From Thysanoteuthis rhombus (taxonomy: Eukaryota > Mollusca > Cephalopoda > Oegopsida > Thysanoteuthidae), in assembly GCA_963457665.1 (NCBI GenBank), contig OY735224.1:51928929-51992928 (forward strand): DNA of 64,000 nt, in the 5' to 3' direction. Positions 38,612 through 48,605 of this stretch are shown here, piece by piece. Position 1 is the stretch's first letter; each line of letters opens with the position of its first letter. The notes under the pieces were generated by a model. The model was given only the letters and a program-made list of their open reading frames with translations, did not search any database and was not told the DNA's origin. Position numbers and translations under genes: made by a program.

Positions 38612-41600
38612 GTAAAATAAACTACAAAACTGACATTGCAAATCTTGTGATAGTGAAACATCATCATCTATCATTCATCTTTGAAAGAAAATAATTTTTC
38701 TGTATATACCTGTGCCATACATTAGGATTTAAATAGAGATAATCCATTTTAAAATAAATATGATTTTAAAGGTCAAAAGTTGCTTATTATTGTAGTTAAT
38801 TATTATCTATTAACTAAGTGCTAAAAATAGGGGTTCACCATGAAATCTCCTTTTCTGAATAGATCCTTGGCTTTCAAAGCTCACAAGCTACTGATTTAAA
38901 TGATCTAATTTTCTATGATTTGTTGCAGGAACTTTTTAAATAATTTTCTGTTTTTTCTTTTCATCTTCCCAGACTTTTGTTTAGTATTAGTGAGATACCT
39001 GTTGCTTTGCTAATGGTTGAGAATCTGAAGCCCTGGAGTATCTGAAAGATACTCTTTGGAGTATAAAGGACAGCAAAGCCATATTTAATAGAATAAAAAT
39101 ATATTGGTTATTTATTTAAAATGATTGGTACAATGAATAAGTGAAAACGGAGAAGCCTGAAAAATTAATCCCTTTGGAGGATGTAATTTGGGTCCCTGAA
39201 AGCAATAAAGAACTAAATAATTTAACACATTGAAGATGTGACACATTTATTATATTTATTAGTTTAGAATGTCCCCACTTGTAGAATATACGATTTATGC
39301 TCCTACAATGGAATATCATTTGGAAGTTTTTCCTAATTATAATTATCTAGTTAATCTCCTCTATGAAAAAATTCATTGACATATTTTAATTTCTTTTGGA
39401 TGCCTTTTTTTTTTCTTCTTTTTTCTTTTTCTTTCTTTTTTTCTTTTTCTTTCTTTTTTTCTTTTTCTTTCTTTTTTTCTTTTTCTTTCTTTTTCTTTCT
39501 TTTTTTCTTTTTCTTTCTTTTTCTTTCTTTTTCTTTCTTTTCTTTCCTTTTCTTTCTTTTTCTTTCTTTTCTTCTTTTTCTTTCTTTTTTCTTTTTCTTT
39601 CTTTTTTCTTTTTCTTTCTTTTTTCTTTTTCTTTCTTTTCTTTTTTCTTTCTTTCTTTCCTTCTTTTCATTTTTTCTTTCTTTCTTTCTTTTTTTCTTTC
39701 TTTTTTCCCTTCTTTTCTTTTTTCTTTCTTTTCTTTTTTTCCCCTTCTTTTCTTTTTTCTTTCTTTTCTTTTTTTTCTTTCTTTTTTTTCCTTTTTTCTT
39801 TTTTCTTTCTTTTCTTTTTTTCTTTCTTTTTTTTCCTTTTTTCTTTTTCTTTCTTTTTTTTTCTCTGTTTTTTCTCTTTTCTCTCTCTCTCTTTTGTTGA
39901 AAAGAATCTATGAAATTCATTTCTATGGAAGTCTCCATTTTCCCACATGCTTGGTTGGAGATATTTCTATCAGCAAAATCATTACCTTTAAGTGGAAGAG
40001 CTCATTGTTACAGAGAAACAGAAAAAAAAAATCACACTTAATCATATAAGTAGATATGGATAAATTCATAACAGATTATCTGGACAGAAATCTTAACTTT
40101 TTGAAATTTTTTTTATTGTAGCATCTGAATTTGACTCCGAGAAGTTTGTGTGTAAGATATATTCTTACAGCATCAATTTGCATCATTTGGTTGACGAGAC
40201 TGGAGAACCTCTCGGCTGTATCAATAGGTGAGTATCGAAGATCGTGTATCTGATCGGATCGTGTAATGGTCAGGACTCAAAAAAGTTTCCAATGCATGCA
40301 AATTTTTCACTGGAAAATTTTCTGAAACTTTCTGATCAAACATGAAGTGCGTTGAAGAAAACCAAAAATAAATAACAACTAGTTTAGTTGGTGGAAAATT
40401 TGTGTGGGTGTGTGTGTGGGTGGGTGTGGGTGTGTGTGTGGGTGTGTGTGGGTGTGGGTGTGTGTGTGGGTGTGTGTGTGTGTGTGGGTGTGTGTGTGTG
40501 TGTGGGTGTGTGTGTGTGTGTGTGTGTACCTAAGCCTTCCCTGGTTGAATCTTTATCAATCTTCACCAAATCCAGACAGGATGTATTGTTGAAAAATATT
40601 TAAACGTAATTTATTCACTGAATAAATCATGTTTAAGTATTTTTTCTTTTTTAAAAGTTTTATCGTTTAAATACGAAATTTACACTTGGAAGCAAGAGTG
40701 ACTCGCTACTGTAATCAATAATTAAATAACCGTAGTGGAAAAATTTGAAGTTGTGTCAAATTCCGTCTAAAAATGAATATAGTCAGAATGAATTCAATTT
40801 ATTACATCACTGGCTTTTTCCACTGGAAAACATCTAAAATAAAGTAAAAATCAAAACTGGAGATTGTAGATGTTATTAATAAACCTGTTGAATGGGCTTT
40901 TTTTTTTTTTTTTTTCCAAAAATAAAAAATGAAATTTCAAAAGGGTGTCTAGTGGAGTACTGATGCCAAATTTCAAGTCAGCTGACAAAACGGTATGGCC
41001 AGGAGTGCTGGAACATACAAAGAAATTTAAAAAAAAAAAGAAAAAGATTGACCCTTATTTCTGTTATTATTCGGACTATCCTCATGGTTGTTTTTCATTC
41101 AATGTTTCGGCCGTTGTACTTTACAGCCTTCATCAGGTATCGTCTGGTAGGTGTGGGGAAGTAACAAACCGAACCCTTAATTTAACCGACGGGGGTATAT
41201 TGACCTCACTCCCTGTCAGTTAAATAAAGGGTTCGGTTCGTTACTTCCCCACACCTACCAGATAATACCTGATGAAGGCCGTAGAGTACAACGGCCGAAA
41301 TGTAGTATGAAAAACAACCAAGATGAGGATAGTCCGAATAATCATAGAAATAATAATAATAATACCTCATCTCAAAAATTCAGAAATATACTAAAGATTG
41401 ACCCGTCGCCACCTTTGGTGGCTACAGTTGTTCAGTTCTTAAATCTTGAAATACAACTAAGGGTTAGGGAGGTGCAATATTTTGCAAAAAAAAAAATTTT
41501 TCAATTATGATTCCTTACAAAAGACATTTAGATGTTTTCATCTTTGGGTGAAGAATGTGAAAAGTCCGAATGTGTTTTCCGTTTTTTTATTTTAGGTGGA

Positions 41601-44600
41601 CATTCACAGAAGAGTCTTACTTGGCAAATTACCTCACTGAACAGAGTCGAACTTTTACAAGCTTTAAATTTATAATTGAATCTTCAAAGACTGGGAACCA
41701 ACCTACCATGACTTGTCTTGTAAGTGTAATTCAATGGATTTCCTTCAAGAATCAACTTCGTGTTTAACTCCCAGAATATCCGTGTACAATGGAGAAAACT
41801 CTTCTTCTTAAAATGAACGATTACCTCCTTGAAAGAAAAAGACGGATCGCAATGATTTCAAATAAATTTCATTGTTGAATCGTTTTTATACGTGTGCCAT
41901 TTTTAACTTTAAATGGGCCAGTGTGTGTAAAATAGGGAAATAGTGTTTTTTTTTTCTTCATTTGTGCTCCATTTTTAACATCGAGTGAGAGTGTTTTTCT
42001 GGTTCAACTGCTGATGTTATAAAAAGGGAGATAAACCGTGGTTGATTTTACACGACTCATTCTACGAATCAGCCCAACTCTGTTTAAATGAGTTTAGTTG
42101 GAACAAATCTCTGTAAAAATCCAATGATCTTTGTTTATTGACCAATATTTAGCGAGGCTGTAGAAATGGCACTACCCTACTTTAGGGGTGTGTGTGTGTG
42201 TGGGGGGGGAATAGCATCTACTCATCATCTATATACTTCTAAAGTACTCATTATGTTTATCTGTCTGTACCCTCAAATAGGCTGGAATATTGCATTGTAG
42301 CTATGTGTATTGAATCAAGGGAACCGTTCCATCTATCTGTCTGCCTGTCGACATCACTTGAAAACTGAAAAAACCTATATAAACCTCTCCGGTTGATAGT
42401 TTCTCAAAAAAAAAAGTTGAGACCTGTAGTCTTGTCTACCATAATGTTTCATAAAGTGGTTTCCGCTGAAAAAGTGGTTTTTGCAGAAACAATCTTTTGG
42501 GTTCTGCGGAAACAATTTTTGGGGGTTCTGGTTAATAAGGTGTAGACATGTAGTATTAATTACCACGGTTTTTCCCAAGCGTGTCCTGCAGAAACAATTG
42601 TGGGTTCCGTGAGATAAGTGAAGGTGTCTTTATTAATAAAAGACATTAATCTGCTTTTTAAAAAGAAAATTTTCACAACAATTACCAATTTAAAACGGAT
42701 TTATTTTTTCATTTCAATGTTTCATTTATTATTATTATAATTTCATTTTTTTGTATGAATAAAGTCTCTCTCTAGGGAGTCTATTTATGATATAAGTTCA
42801 TGCTAAATTGGTTCTTTATTTTGTTTCTGGCAGCATTCACGCTTATTTTTTCTGAAAATTCAGACTTTCTAGTGATGCAACTATGTATGAGAGAAGTAAC
42901 CTCTTCATTCATCAACCCCTTTTGTCCAAATTTTTAATCACCCCCACAACATGGAACGGTGACATAACGGTTTCTATTAACTATCCAGAACTGTTTTTAT
43001 TTCTTTCTTAATCAAACATTCTTTACATTTGTACTAATAATTTTGTTAAGAAAAATCACTAAATTGTAAAGATTACGAAGTGAAAAGGTTGTAAAAGTAA
43101 ATTGAGTTTCGCATTCGGTGTATTAGTTTATAAGTTGTAACCAGAAGATTTTGTTATTTTGTCTTCTGTTTCCTGCAGGTGTGGTTGTTGGATTTGATCC
43201 AGGTTTATGAATTAAACGATATTCCAACTGCCGCAGAACATAAACATGTGCATGAACTGTCCTTGGAGCCAGAAATGCGACAGAAAATCTTGTACAGAGC
43301 CAAAATCAATGGCCTACCGAGGACATCGTCAAAGCAAAAGTAAGTCCATCTTGATTTTTCATAAGTTATGATATCTTAAGACAGTTGTTAACAGGTCGGC
43401 TGCAGCTTTCTTTGTGGGCCTTTGACCTTTTCTAAATATCTTTAAGAATTTGATGTATTTGCGGAGTATTGTACAGTTGATAGCTTTTAGTATTTTGTGT
43501 CACGATTTGTTTAATTGTTACTCACATAAGAATTGCTTCATGTAATTGTGTGAATGGCTCGGTTTTGTCTCTACGATGTGGGTTTATACCAAATGGGTTT
43601 CTGAAGAATGTGTTATTGACAAGATGACGAAACAGCTTTAATGGAACTCTGACTTTGCTAAGAACAACCAGAACAATACATTGTAGAAGGAGACGAGCAA
43701 CAACATTCTGGTCCCGAAAAAGGTCAAGAAACGGATCGGCAGAAAATCTGTACAGAATAGAGAAACAAAGATTAGGACACCCCTTAACCTAAAACTAAAA
43801 AAAAAAAATGCTGAAACAGACAGAAAAAGTCACACTGTTCATTATATAATGAGATTTATGCACCCATAAAAAAAATGACAGGTTTATTTATGTATGGATT
43901 GGCACTAAGAAGCCTGAAGCTGATTTAATGGATAATTTATTTTTGATGATTTGAGTATTTTAATTTCAAGTTTTTTCAAGTCTCAACCCAGCATTAAATG
44001 TTTCTTTTATTCATTTGCACACTCTTTCGAAGAAATTTTAATTTAGTTTTGAACGTCCAGCAGTTCCGTGACTTACTATTCATTGTTATGTCACAACAGC
44101 TTATCTCATTTTATTACAATCCTTTGTGTTTTTTTTAAATTCTTTAGCTATGTTAATCTATTTCACATGGACCAATCTATTATAACTTTTAGCTTATGAT
44201 AGGAATCAGACAGGACGTACAACCATACGTTTAAACATTAAGAAAAATGCAAATTATTATGGATAGATGGCCAAACATTTGGAAAATAAAATTCTTACAT
44301 TTTGTTTATAGTTTGCAGACTTTGTACGAATGACCTTCATTGAAGCGAGGAATAGATACGTATTTATTATTTTTCTATTATTTGATCTCTTCCAGAAATG
44401 TCGATGATGAAATGTTCGATTTGTGGTTGAATGACCCTTCCGTCCTTCACCTCACTTTATCCTCTCGACTCACGGCTTCTCTCCTTCAACTTTTGGCTTC
44501 CAGCACCAACTCCCTTCCACTCTCTTGTCGGAAAATCAATGAATTCCATGTAAGTCTTTTTATTTCTGGATGGCGGGATTTTCCCAAGTTTTCATTCTAA

Positions 44601-46134
44601 ATTCCTTGAAGAAAATATTTTTTAAAAAGTTGAAATTTCCAAACTAAAGAAGGAATAAAAACCCAATTTGGTGAATATTATTAACCCTTCAGGTACCACC
44701 ATCGCTGAATCATGACTGCATCACCCTCACTCTCTAGATGGCATATACAAAAAATACAGCTTGAAACCTGCCGTGCAAATAACTGATAGGTGAATGCATA
44801 TATTGGTATAATTCAAGAGTAAAATACAGCAATCATCTTTTTAAGATTTTTTTCTATAATTTCAAAAAAGTATGTGTTTTTTGTAAAATAGTTAAAAAGT
44901 TGTTAAAAAAAATACTAAAATTCAAGATGTCTGCTACTTGATGATGACATCATATGCAAATTAGCTAATGATAATTTTTTCCAACATAAACCTTGTGCCT
45001 TACTAATCATTTCTTTCCTTTATAGCAATCTATCATGAACCATTCTCCCTCTAAAGCCCCTTCAAAACATAATGTCAAATTTACAAAATAGTCCTCATAA
45101 AATTGGGGCCTGAAGTGTTATTTCGTTTTGAAGATTTGGAAAGAAAATTTTGGGACCCTTTCGGTGGACGCCTTTAAAGGGCAGACCATAGAATTGATTC
45201 TGAAGGGTTGATTACGTTGAGAAAGTTTAGTCAAAGCCGGTTAATCCTTAGTGATAGACGTCTTCATATATTTTTTAAAATTTTAAAATCAACACAATTT
45301 CTATTTATGCCTTCCATTACCTAAGGTAGATTTTGGAAGCTTCAATTGAGTGAAGGGAAGAAAAAGTAAATAAGGGCAGAGGGGGGGGTTATAACCCTTC
45401 TGTGAGGGATTATTTTTGTGCGTGTCCTGCCTCAAGAACTGTTGTTTTTTAAAAAATCCTGACATTTTGTCTCAATCGTTTGATCCAAGATTTGTATGAG
45501 TACCTAAGAAAAAAAAAAAAATGAATGGTAAGGCAAGGGAAATAACTCGTGATAAGAGTTACCTCCCTTTGAATTTCTGAAAATAGTCCAAATCCTATTC
45601 ATAGAGTCCCATTGTTATTTTAGATCAGTTCCAAGTGGTTGATACACCTGGTGCCAATATTGATATAGGCCAGGCAATACTACCAACTTTTACTAGGTTT
45701 CCTCAGTTTTCAAGTTGGTCTGTCTGCTTATGCATGTATCACTCGAGAGGGCTGAAAATTTAATCATTTACTTCTTATGCTTTGAAAAACGTTTTCTTTT
45801 TTTTTTTACCGCCCCCCCCACTGTAATACTTTTTCGGGGAGGGTGTCTGTTTACAATGTAAATTCATGCTAATTGATCCCTTAGGGTGTGTTTGCTTGTT
45901 CTTTTGAAAATTTAGAGCTTTTTCTAGCGATCACTACCTTACAAAAGGTAAGAGAAGTAACTCATTCATTGATTACCCCAAACATGACATGCTGCCAAAA
46001 GATGTTGGGTATATGATGGTTTCTATTGAGTGACTAACAAGACCTGTCTTTTATTTTTAGTTGTCAACAGTTCTCTTTGTCATAACAATTTATTTACTGT
46101 TTCTTTGCAGGTTGGTTTTCTACGTCCTCCTTAG
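32268..46134 (+). CDS. UBE3D: UBE3D-like HECT_2 E3 ubiquitin ligase, complete, 8 exons
   Basis: Eight exons (32268-32419, 36177-36518, 37506-37798, 40122-40227, 41596-41719, 43179-43339, 44396-44549, 46111-46134) total 1356 nt and encode 451 residues plus stop. Every junction has GT..AG borders and matching phase. The product follows vertebrate UBE3D along its length: an SCRGLK block, a cysteine-rich CSCRFCGKK, RVLPLPSEAW, GDCLVGDLYFL, CKRCRTELG, and the C-terminal DLWLNDPSVLHLTL and INEFHVGFLRPP. It is longer than human UBE3D (about 390 residues), mainly at the N-terminus, around a GRGRGRGR insert and in loops. UBE3D binds the E2 enzyme UBE2C and can ubiquitinate cyclin B; its yeast relative Ipa1 acts in mRNA 3'-end processing with the CPSF73/Ysh1 nuclease. 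The paired CxxC motifs suggest bound zinc, which is inference. Start: the first ATG of exon 1 in an AAAATGG context. Identification is strong; exon 1 is the least certain part. Confidence 0.93.
32883..34045. repeat. Repeat B cluster in UBE3D intron 1
   Basis: cagggttgctaaatgggaga, cgtttctggccaaaaacatg, ggctagtttaaatggctaaa, gaatctagccacttttagcc, and at 33945-34035 gttcatggcccagtgctttc with aagtggccaggtttgttaaa. Several partial copies in both orientations. Confidence 0.55.
34297..34700 (-). repeat. ~115-bp tandem repeats at the 3' end of the RLE LINE
   Basis: At least three diverged units (about 34297-34412, 34468-34577, 34578-34690), each with ttgcctggtggttac...gtctccagc...cacagcantgctgtggttta, with a (TTA)n tract near 34430-34455. 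Each unit includes an antisense relative of the LINE ORF end (cagcactgctgtgg), suggesting the 3' UTR grew by duplicating the ORF terminus. Confidence 0.65.
34792..35195 (-). pseudogene. Decayed LINE C-terminus with restriction-like endonuclease
   Basis: Minus-strand translation across frames gives YQHIPETALENG, HKLLWDFNIQTD, ILVIMDKKRRTC, IIDVAVSSDQR and, in the last stretch, QTTALLGTVGILRKVLEI followed by TGA (34792-34794). This order (WDF..QTD, D-KKRR, VIDVA..SD, LGT..ILRKVLEI) is the PD-(D/E)XK-like C-terminal domain of a LINE type widespread in invertebrates, probably of the Dong/R4-NeSL group with a restriction-like endonuclease. Internal stops and frameshifts make it dead. It lies antisense in UBE3D intron 1. 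The exact clade is from memory of the motif, not a search. Confidence 0.7.
35690..36115 (+). repeat. Pyrimidine-rich ~45-bp minisatellite before UBE3D exon 2
   Basis: About nine imperfect units of ccttcctaccctcttatcaa followed by actacctttttngtcctctc. The coding strand is strongly pyrimidine-biased and the array ends about 60 bp before the exon 2 acceptor at 36176. Confidence 0.8.
36177..36518 (+). CDS. UBE3D: UBE3D exon 2 (HECT_2 domain, Cys-rich segment)
   Basis: Acceptor ctctag, donor acag/gtaaat, 342 nt. Encodes the GRGRGRGR insert, the family block HPASCRGLKCS and the metal-ligand-like CSCRFCGKKIL. The RG insert sits where the human protein has only a short acidic/polar stretch. Confidence 0.92.
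36535..37080 (+). repeat. Two overlapping repeat A copies in UBE3D intron 2
   Basis: Two runs of the right part (36545-36650 and 36655-36890), followed by a tail with gtggtgaggattttgtttga and gtatattagtttgttcagct that recurs at 43040-43140. Confidence 0.75.
37080..37450 (+). repeat. Repeat A copy ending 55 bp before UBE3D exon 3
   Basis: gagggctgaaaattcaaaca, gtttttagtggggatgggtt, a (TA)n insertion at 37200-37232, gatcactgcccaacaaaagg, gtaatttattcattgatcac and gactaatcaaaactgttttt. The T/C-rich tail runs into the exon 3 acceptor. Confidence 0.8.
37506..37798 (+). CDS. UBE3D: UBE3D exon 3
   Basis: Acceptor cttgtag, donor gatg/gtaagt, 293 nt. Carries RVLPLPSEAW, GDCLVGDLYFLANSF and ILCKRCRTELGATL, among the best conserved UBE3D motifs. 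The CKRC pair here and CRFC in exon 2 could form one zinc site. Confidence 0.93.
38556..38605. repeat. (TA)n microsatellite in UBE3D intron 3
   Basis: gtgtgtgta followed by about 24 TA units. Confidence 0.95.
39400..39875 (+). repeat. Homopyrimidine (TTTC)n tract in UBE3D intron 3
   Basis: About 475 bp made of T and C with a single A, mostly cttt, tttttct and tttcttt units. All open frames here, on both strands, are low-complexity artefacts. Confidence 0.95.
40122..40227 (+). CDS. UBE3D: UBE3D exon 4
   Basis: Acceptor attgtag, donor atag/gtgagt, 106 nt, phases 1 in and 2 out. Encodes a segment beginning ASEFDSEKFVCKIYS, at the place of the human strand that follows CKRCKVMLG. Confidence 0.88.
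40398..40528 (+). repeat. (GT)n / GGGTGT array in UBE3D intron 4
   Basis: About 130 bp of gtgtgtgtgg and gtgggtgt units with no interruption. It lies 170 bp after the exon 4 donor. Confidence 0.95.
41054..41356. mobile_element. Near-perfect foldback element in UBE3D intron 4
   Basis: A palindrome of about 300 bp centred near 41205: attcggactatcctcat at the left and atgaggatagtccgaat at the right, with gaacccttaatttaac and gttaaataaagggttc flanking a roughly 25-bp centre that includes gggggtatattgacc. It is the same family as 21441-21802 but with the tail-plus-body duplicated head to head and no tRNA head. It has interrupted an older repeat copy (40680-41480). Confidence 0.75.
41257..41308 (+). 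ncRNA. Hammerhead ribozyme-like motif in palindrome arm
   Basis: ATAC, CTGATGA (41269-41275), A, GGCCGT-loop-ACGGCC, GAAA, TGTA, GTAT. Helix I ATAC/GTAT is intact; helix III is reduced to an A-U and a U-G pair. The opposite arm (minus, around 41101-41141) has decayed to GAAACATT. Confidence 0.4.
41596..41719 (+). CDS. UBE3D: UBE3D exon 5
   Basis: Acceptor attttag, donor tctt/gtaagt, 124 nt. Encodes ESYLANYLTEQSRTFTSFKF, comparable to the vertebrate stretch with SARSTFRFTI. Phase 0 out. Confidence 0.9.
42755..43135 (+). repeat. Repeat A copy ending 45 bp before UBE3D exon 6
   Basis: agggagtctatttatgata, gttcatgctaaattggttct, gatgcaactatgtatgagag, aagtaacctcttcattcatc and the 3' tail cggtgtattagttt. 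Confidence 0.75.
43179..43339 (+). CDS. UBE3D: UBE3D exon 6
   Basis: Acceptor tcctgcag, donor caaaa/gtaagt, 161 nt. Begins VWLLDLIQVYELND, matching the LLWLLN motif of the family, then a charged segment ending in RTSSKQK. A repeat A copy ends about 45 bp upstream of the acceptor. Confidence 0.91.
44396..44549 (+). CDS. UBE3D: UBE3D exon 7 (C-terminal HECT-like region)
   Basis: Acceptor ttccag, donor ccat/gtaagt, 154 nt. Encodes FDLWLNDPSVLHLTLSSRL, then leucine-rich sequence and the SCRKINEFH motif, collinear with the human C-terminus. Confidence 0.94.
45730..46050 (+). repeat. Repeat A copy ending 60 bp before UBE3D exon 8
   Basis: gagagggctgaaaatttaat, tttacaatgtaaattcatgc, gatcactaccttacaaaagg, gtaactcattcattgattac, acatgctgccaaaagatgtt and gagtgactaacaagacctgt. 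Confidence 0.8.
46111..46134 (+). CDS. UBE3D: UBE3D exon 8 (seven codons and stop)
   Basis: After acceptor tttgcag, VGFLRPP and a TAG stop complete the protein. The human protein ends with the similar VAFLKM, which supports this tiny coding tail. The rest of the exon is 3' UTR. Confidence 0.9.
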   Translation, partial: VGFLRPP

Positions 46135-46313
46135 AAAAAAAAGGAATGATTCCCCCCCTCCTGATCTGTCGCTTTTATGAATTGACGTCACTCCAGCTGA
46201 CCTTGTGATGCTTCGACAAGATGTTTTTTTGGTTTCTAGGAATCCTCATAGAAATATGTAGCTTATTTCATATTTTAAATAATATGTGTATATATGTAAT
46301 TATCTTCTGGTGA

Positions 46314-46319
46314 AATAAA
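46314..46319 (+). terminator. UBE3D poly(A) signal
   Basis: AATAAA lies 180 bp after the stop codon and is followed by GT/T-rich sequence (gtgtgggtgtgttatgtgt) typical of a downstream element. Cleavage is expected near 46335-46345. Confidence 0.7.
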
Positions 46320-47859
46320 GCTTTTATCAGGTTCAAATTTGTGTGGGTGTGTTATGTGTACTAAATGCAATGTTTTCATTTCATAAACGGCCATTTCTTG
46401 CAGAGAAATCTCGTGGTTGTCAAGAGTTTGCTCTTGGCCGTATACCAGGATTACCAAGACAGTGCTTACTTTGGTGCAGGACTAACAAATATCTACCAAC
46501 TTTAAATCTTAAATTCTATCCTTAAAGAAAATTGGACTATTGTTTTTTTTTATTAATTTAAATTTGGTAAAAATGCTGTTTGAGCTGGGAACTCGCCCCG
46601 AAAGAACAATGTGACTTTGGTTCCACTGATAAGATCCAGGTTACTTACTCATTTAATACACCATTAGAATCATATAGCTGCTCCTTCCTCTATCTTATTA
46701 TTTTACCGATTGTGTGTTACACTTTAGGTTGTTTAATAAGAGAGTAGGAAAGAGAAGAGAGGAATGCAATCATGCTATATGTCAGCTGCTATCTCTTGTC
46801 TTATGGGCCAGGGAATTGTGAGTGTCATAGCGTCTGTTGTTACTTTCTTTGAAGGAAAAATAGTGATGGGGTAGGGAGCAAGTCTAGAGAAAAGTTTATT
46901 AAGAGAGAAACAAGAGAAAGGTAGTTTAATGAGAAGGAAGAAAAGGTTAGATAATTTACTGAGGGTAGGAAGATTGTTTACATATTGAATTAATCCAGGT
47001 TTCAATAACATTTCAACATCCAAAGTGCTTCTTTGAAGATGCAGATGAAAGTTCAATGAAATGCATCAAGCCTCTTGTTACGATAATAAAACTTTGTGAG
47101 ATGTAGCACACTTCTCAAATCTTTCATTTCCACATTGTCTAATTACTACCACCGATGCGATAATTGGAAAAATTACTGACATCAATTTTCTCCCTAAAGA
47201 AACAGATACTGAAAAAACTGATTTTATCCATGTTCCGAAATTTTAATTTTTGGTACACATACAATAGTGGGATCCAACAATTAAGACAAATAAATGAACC
47301 TTTTTTTTTTCCATTCATTTTCAAGACCGAATATACACGAGAAAATCCTGTACAAAATTTCAATTTTGAAATCTTCTAGAATTTCAGAAATTTTCATTTG
47401 AGAAGTCTGTTTCTGGTTATATTCTTTAACTACTGATTCTTCTATCAAAATAAATCAAAATAACTTTTCGTAAAACTGTGTATCAAATTATTATTTAATT
47501 CTGTATTAAGTTTTTTAAAAAAAATGCCCAACAACTGTTGGTTATGATTTTAAGAACATTTTTTAAAAATCATGTTTACTCCACTTTTCAACTTGGATTT
47601 GTCTTTGAAATAGCAAATGAATTTCTTTTATTCAAGACTATGAGCTACACAGAGTTGTTTTATTTCTTTTATTTTCTTAGCTTCTCTTGCAGGCTCGAGC
47701 ATCACTGTTTTTGGGTTAATTTTCATAAGTATAGAGCAATGTATTCAAATGTAGCTGATTCCAACTTCAAGACCAAGAACAATTTTAAGGGACTATTTTC
47801 AGGCTTCGAAAATTTTCAAAAAAAATTCCGAGGATAAATAACCTGTCTTAATTATTGGC

Positions 47860-48085
47860 CCCGGGCTGGCCATGTTGCAAGAATGGCAGACAATCGATGG
47901 ACATCACGACTCACAACATGGATTCCCTGAGACCACACGCGCAACCGAGGCCGGCAAAATGTTAGATGGAGAGACGAGCTAGACAAGTTCAGGAAGTACT
48001 GGCTCCGTGACGCCCATGATAGAGAAGTGTGGCAAATCCTGGGGAAGGTCTATGTCCAACGACGGACGCTAAAAGACTGATGATG
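47860..48085 (+). mobile_element. RTE-clade LINE 3' end between the two genes
   Basis: Sequence homologous to the 14553 copy: AGHVARMADNRWTSRLTTWI-like coding, RWRDELDKFRKYWLRDAHDR, then stop and a (TGA)n tail, TGATGATGATGATGA. The trinucleotide tail marks the true 3' end. 5'-truncated to about 225 bp. Confidence 0.85.
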
Positions 48086-48184
48086 ATGATGACTATTGTA
48101 TGAGTACCGTTTTCTTTTTGCATGAAGCACCCGTCTCTTAAGAGACAACTCTTATTGGAGTATAATTGTACGGTGACAAAATCC

Positions 48185-48470
48185 CAGTTTCTTTCGCAGG
48201 TGTCATATTACGATCCATGTAAGTTTCAAGTCTGGTCGAGACCAGGACTTTATAACTACAAATTTTTATGACCACCCCCTTGGTAGAATACGAGTCCACC
48301 AAAGAGATATCCCCGCCCCAATCACACAGCTTTTTACTCGATTAGCTGCTGAGAGCACACAGTAGTTTGTCCAAATGGACAGTTTTCTTCTACCAGGAAT
48401 CGAACCCAGGACCTTCTGTGTGCAAGGCAGACGTGCTAACCATTACACTATCCAAGCAAATCATATCCAA
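48185..48470 (-). mobile_element. tRNA(Ala)-headed SINE
   Basis: The minus strand from 48465 reads ggatagtgtaatggttagca (A box) and, about 25 nt later, ggttcgattcc (B box), with a TCTGC-CTTGCAC-ACAGA anticodon arm giving anticodon TGC. A body of about 220 bp with no ORF follows. The head is tRNA-like but continues into unrelated sequence, so I call a SINE rather than a functional tRNA gene. It lies 3' of GTPBP10 and in the same orientation. Confidence 0.75.
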
Positions 48471-48555
48471 GGTATACAATAAATGAATAAACAACAAATT
48501 CTTTAAATAAAAGTAAAAAGAAAGTTTCTTCTGTTTTTTCTTCTAAATATTGGGT

Positions 48556-48566
48556 TTTATTTTATT
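48556..48566 (-). terminator. GTPBP10 poly(A) signal
   Basis: On the minus strand two overlapping AATAAA hexamers lie about 40-50 bp after the stop codon. This implies a very short 3' UTR. Confidence 0.7.
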
Positions 48567-48605
48567 ATACAAATGACGATCCATAGGGAAAGGGTCTAAT
48601 ATAGA

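Larger units (their letters stand above)
40680..41480 (+). repeat. Interspersed repeat (repeat D relative), split by foldback
   Basis: Outside the foldback the sequence matches 6580-6865: ccgtctaaaaatgaatat, ccactggaaaacatctaaaa, ggtgtctagtggagtactga, ggccaggagtgctgg and acctttggtggctacagttg. The segments 40680-41053 and 41357-41480 are the two halves of one copy. Confidence 0.7.

Noticed and set aside
39351..40049. Lys/Arg/Glu-rich and Phe/Ser-rich frames up to 217 codons
   Set aside because: They are translations of the homopyrimidine tract, in many overlapping frames on both strands.
40384..40603. Cys/Val/Gly-rich and His/Thr-rich frames
   Set aside because: Artefact of the (GT)n array.
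48395..48465. tRNA-Ala gene
   Set aside because: Boxes and anticodon are recognisable, but acceptor-stem halves do not pair well and the sequence runs into a SINE body.
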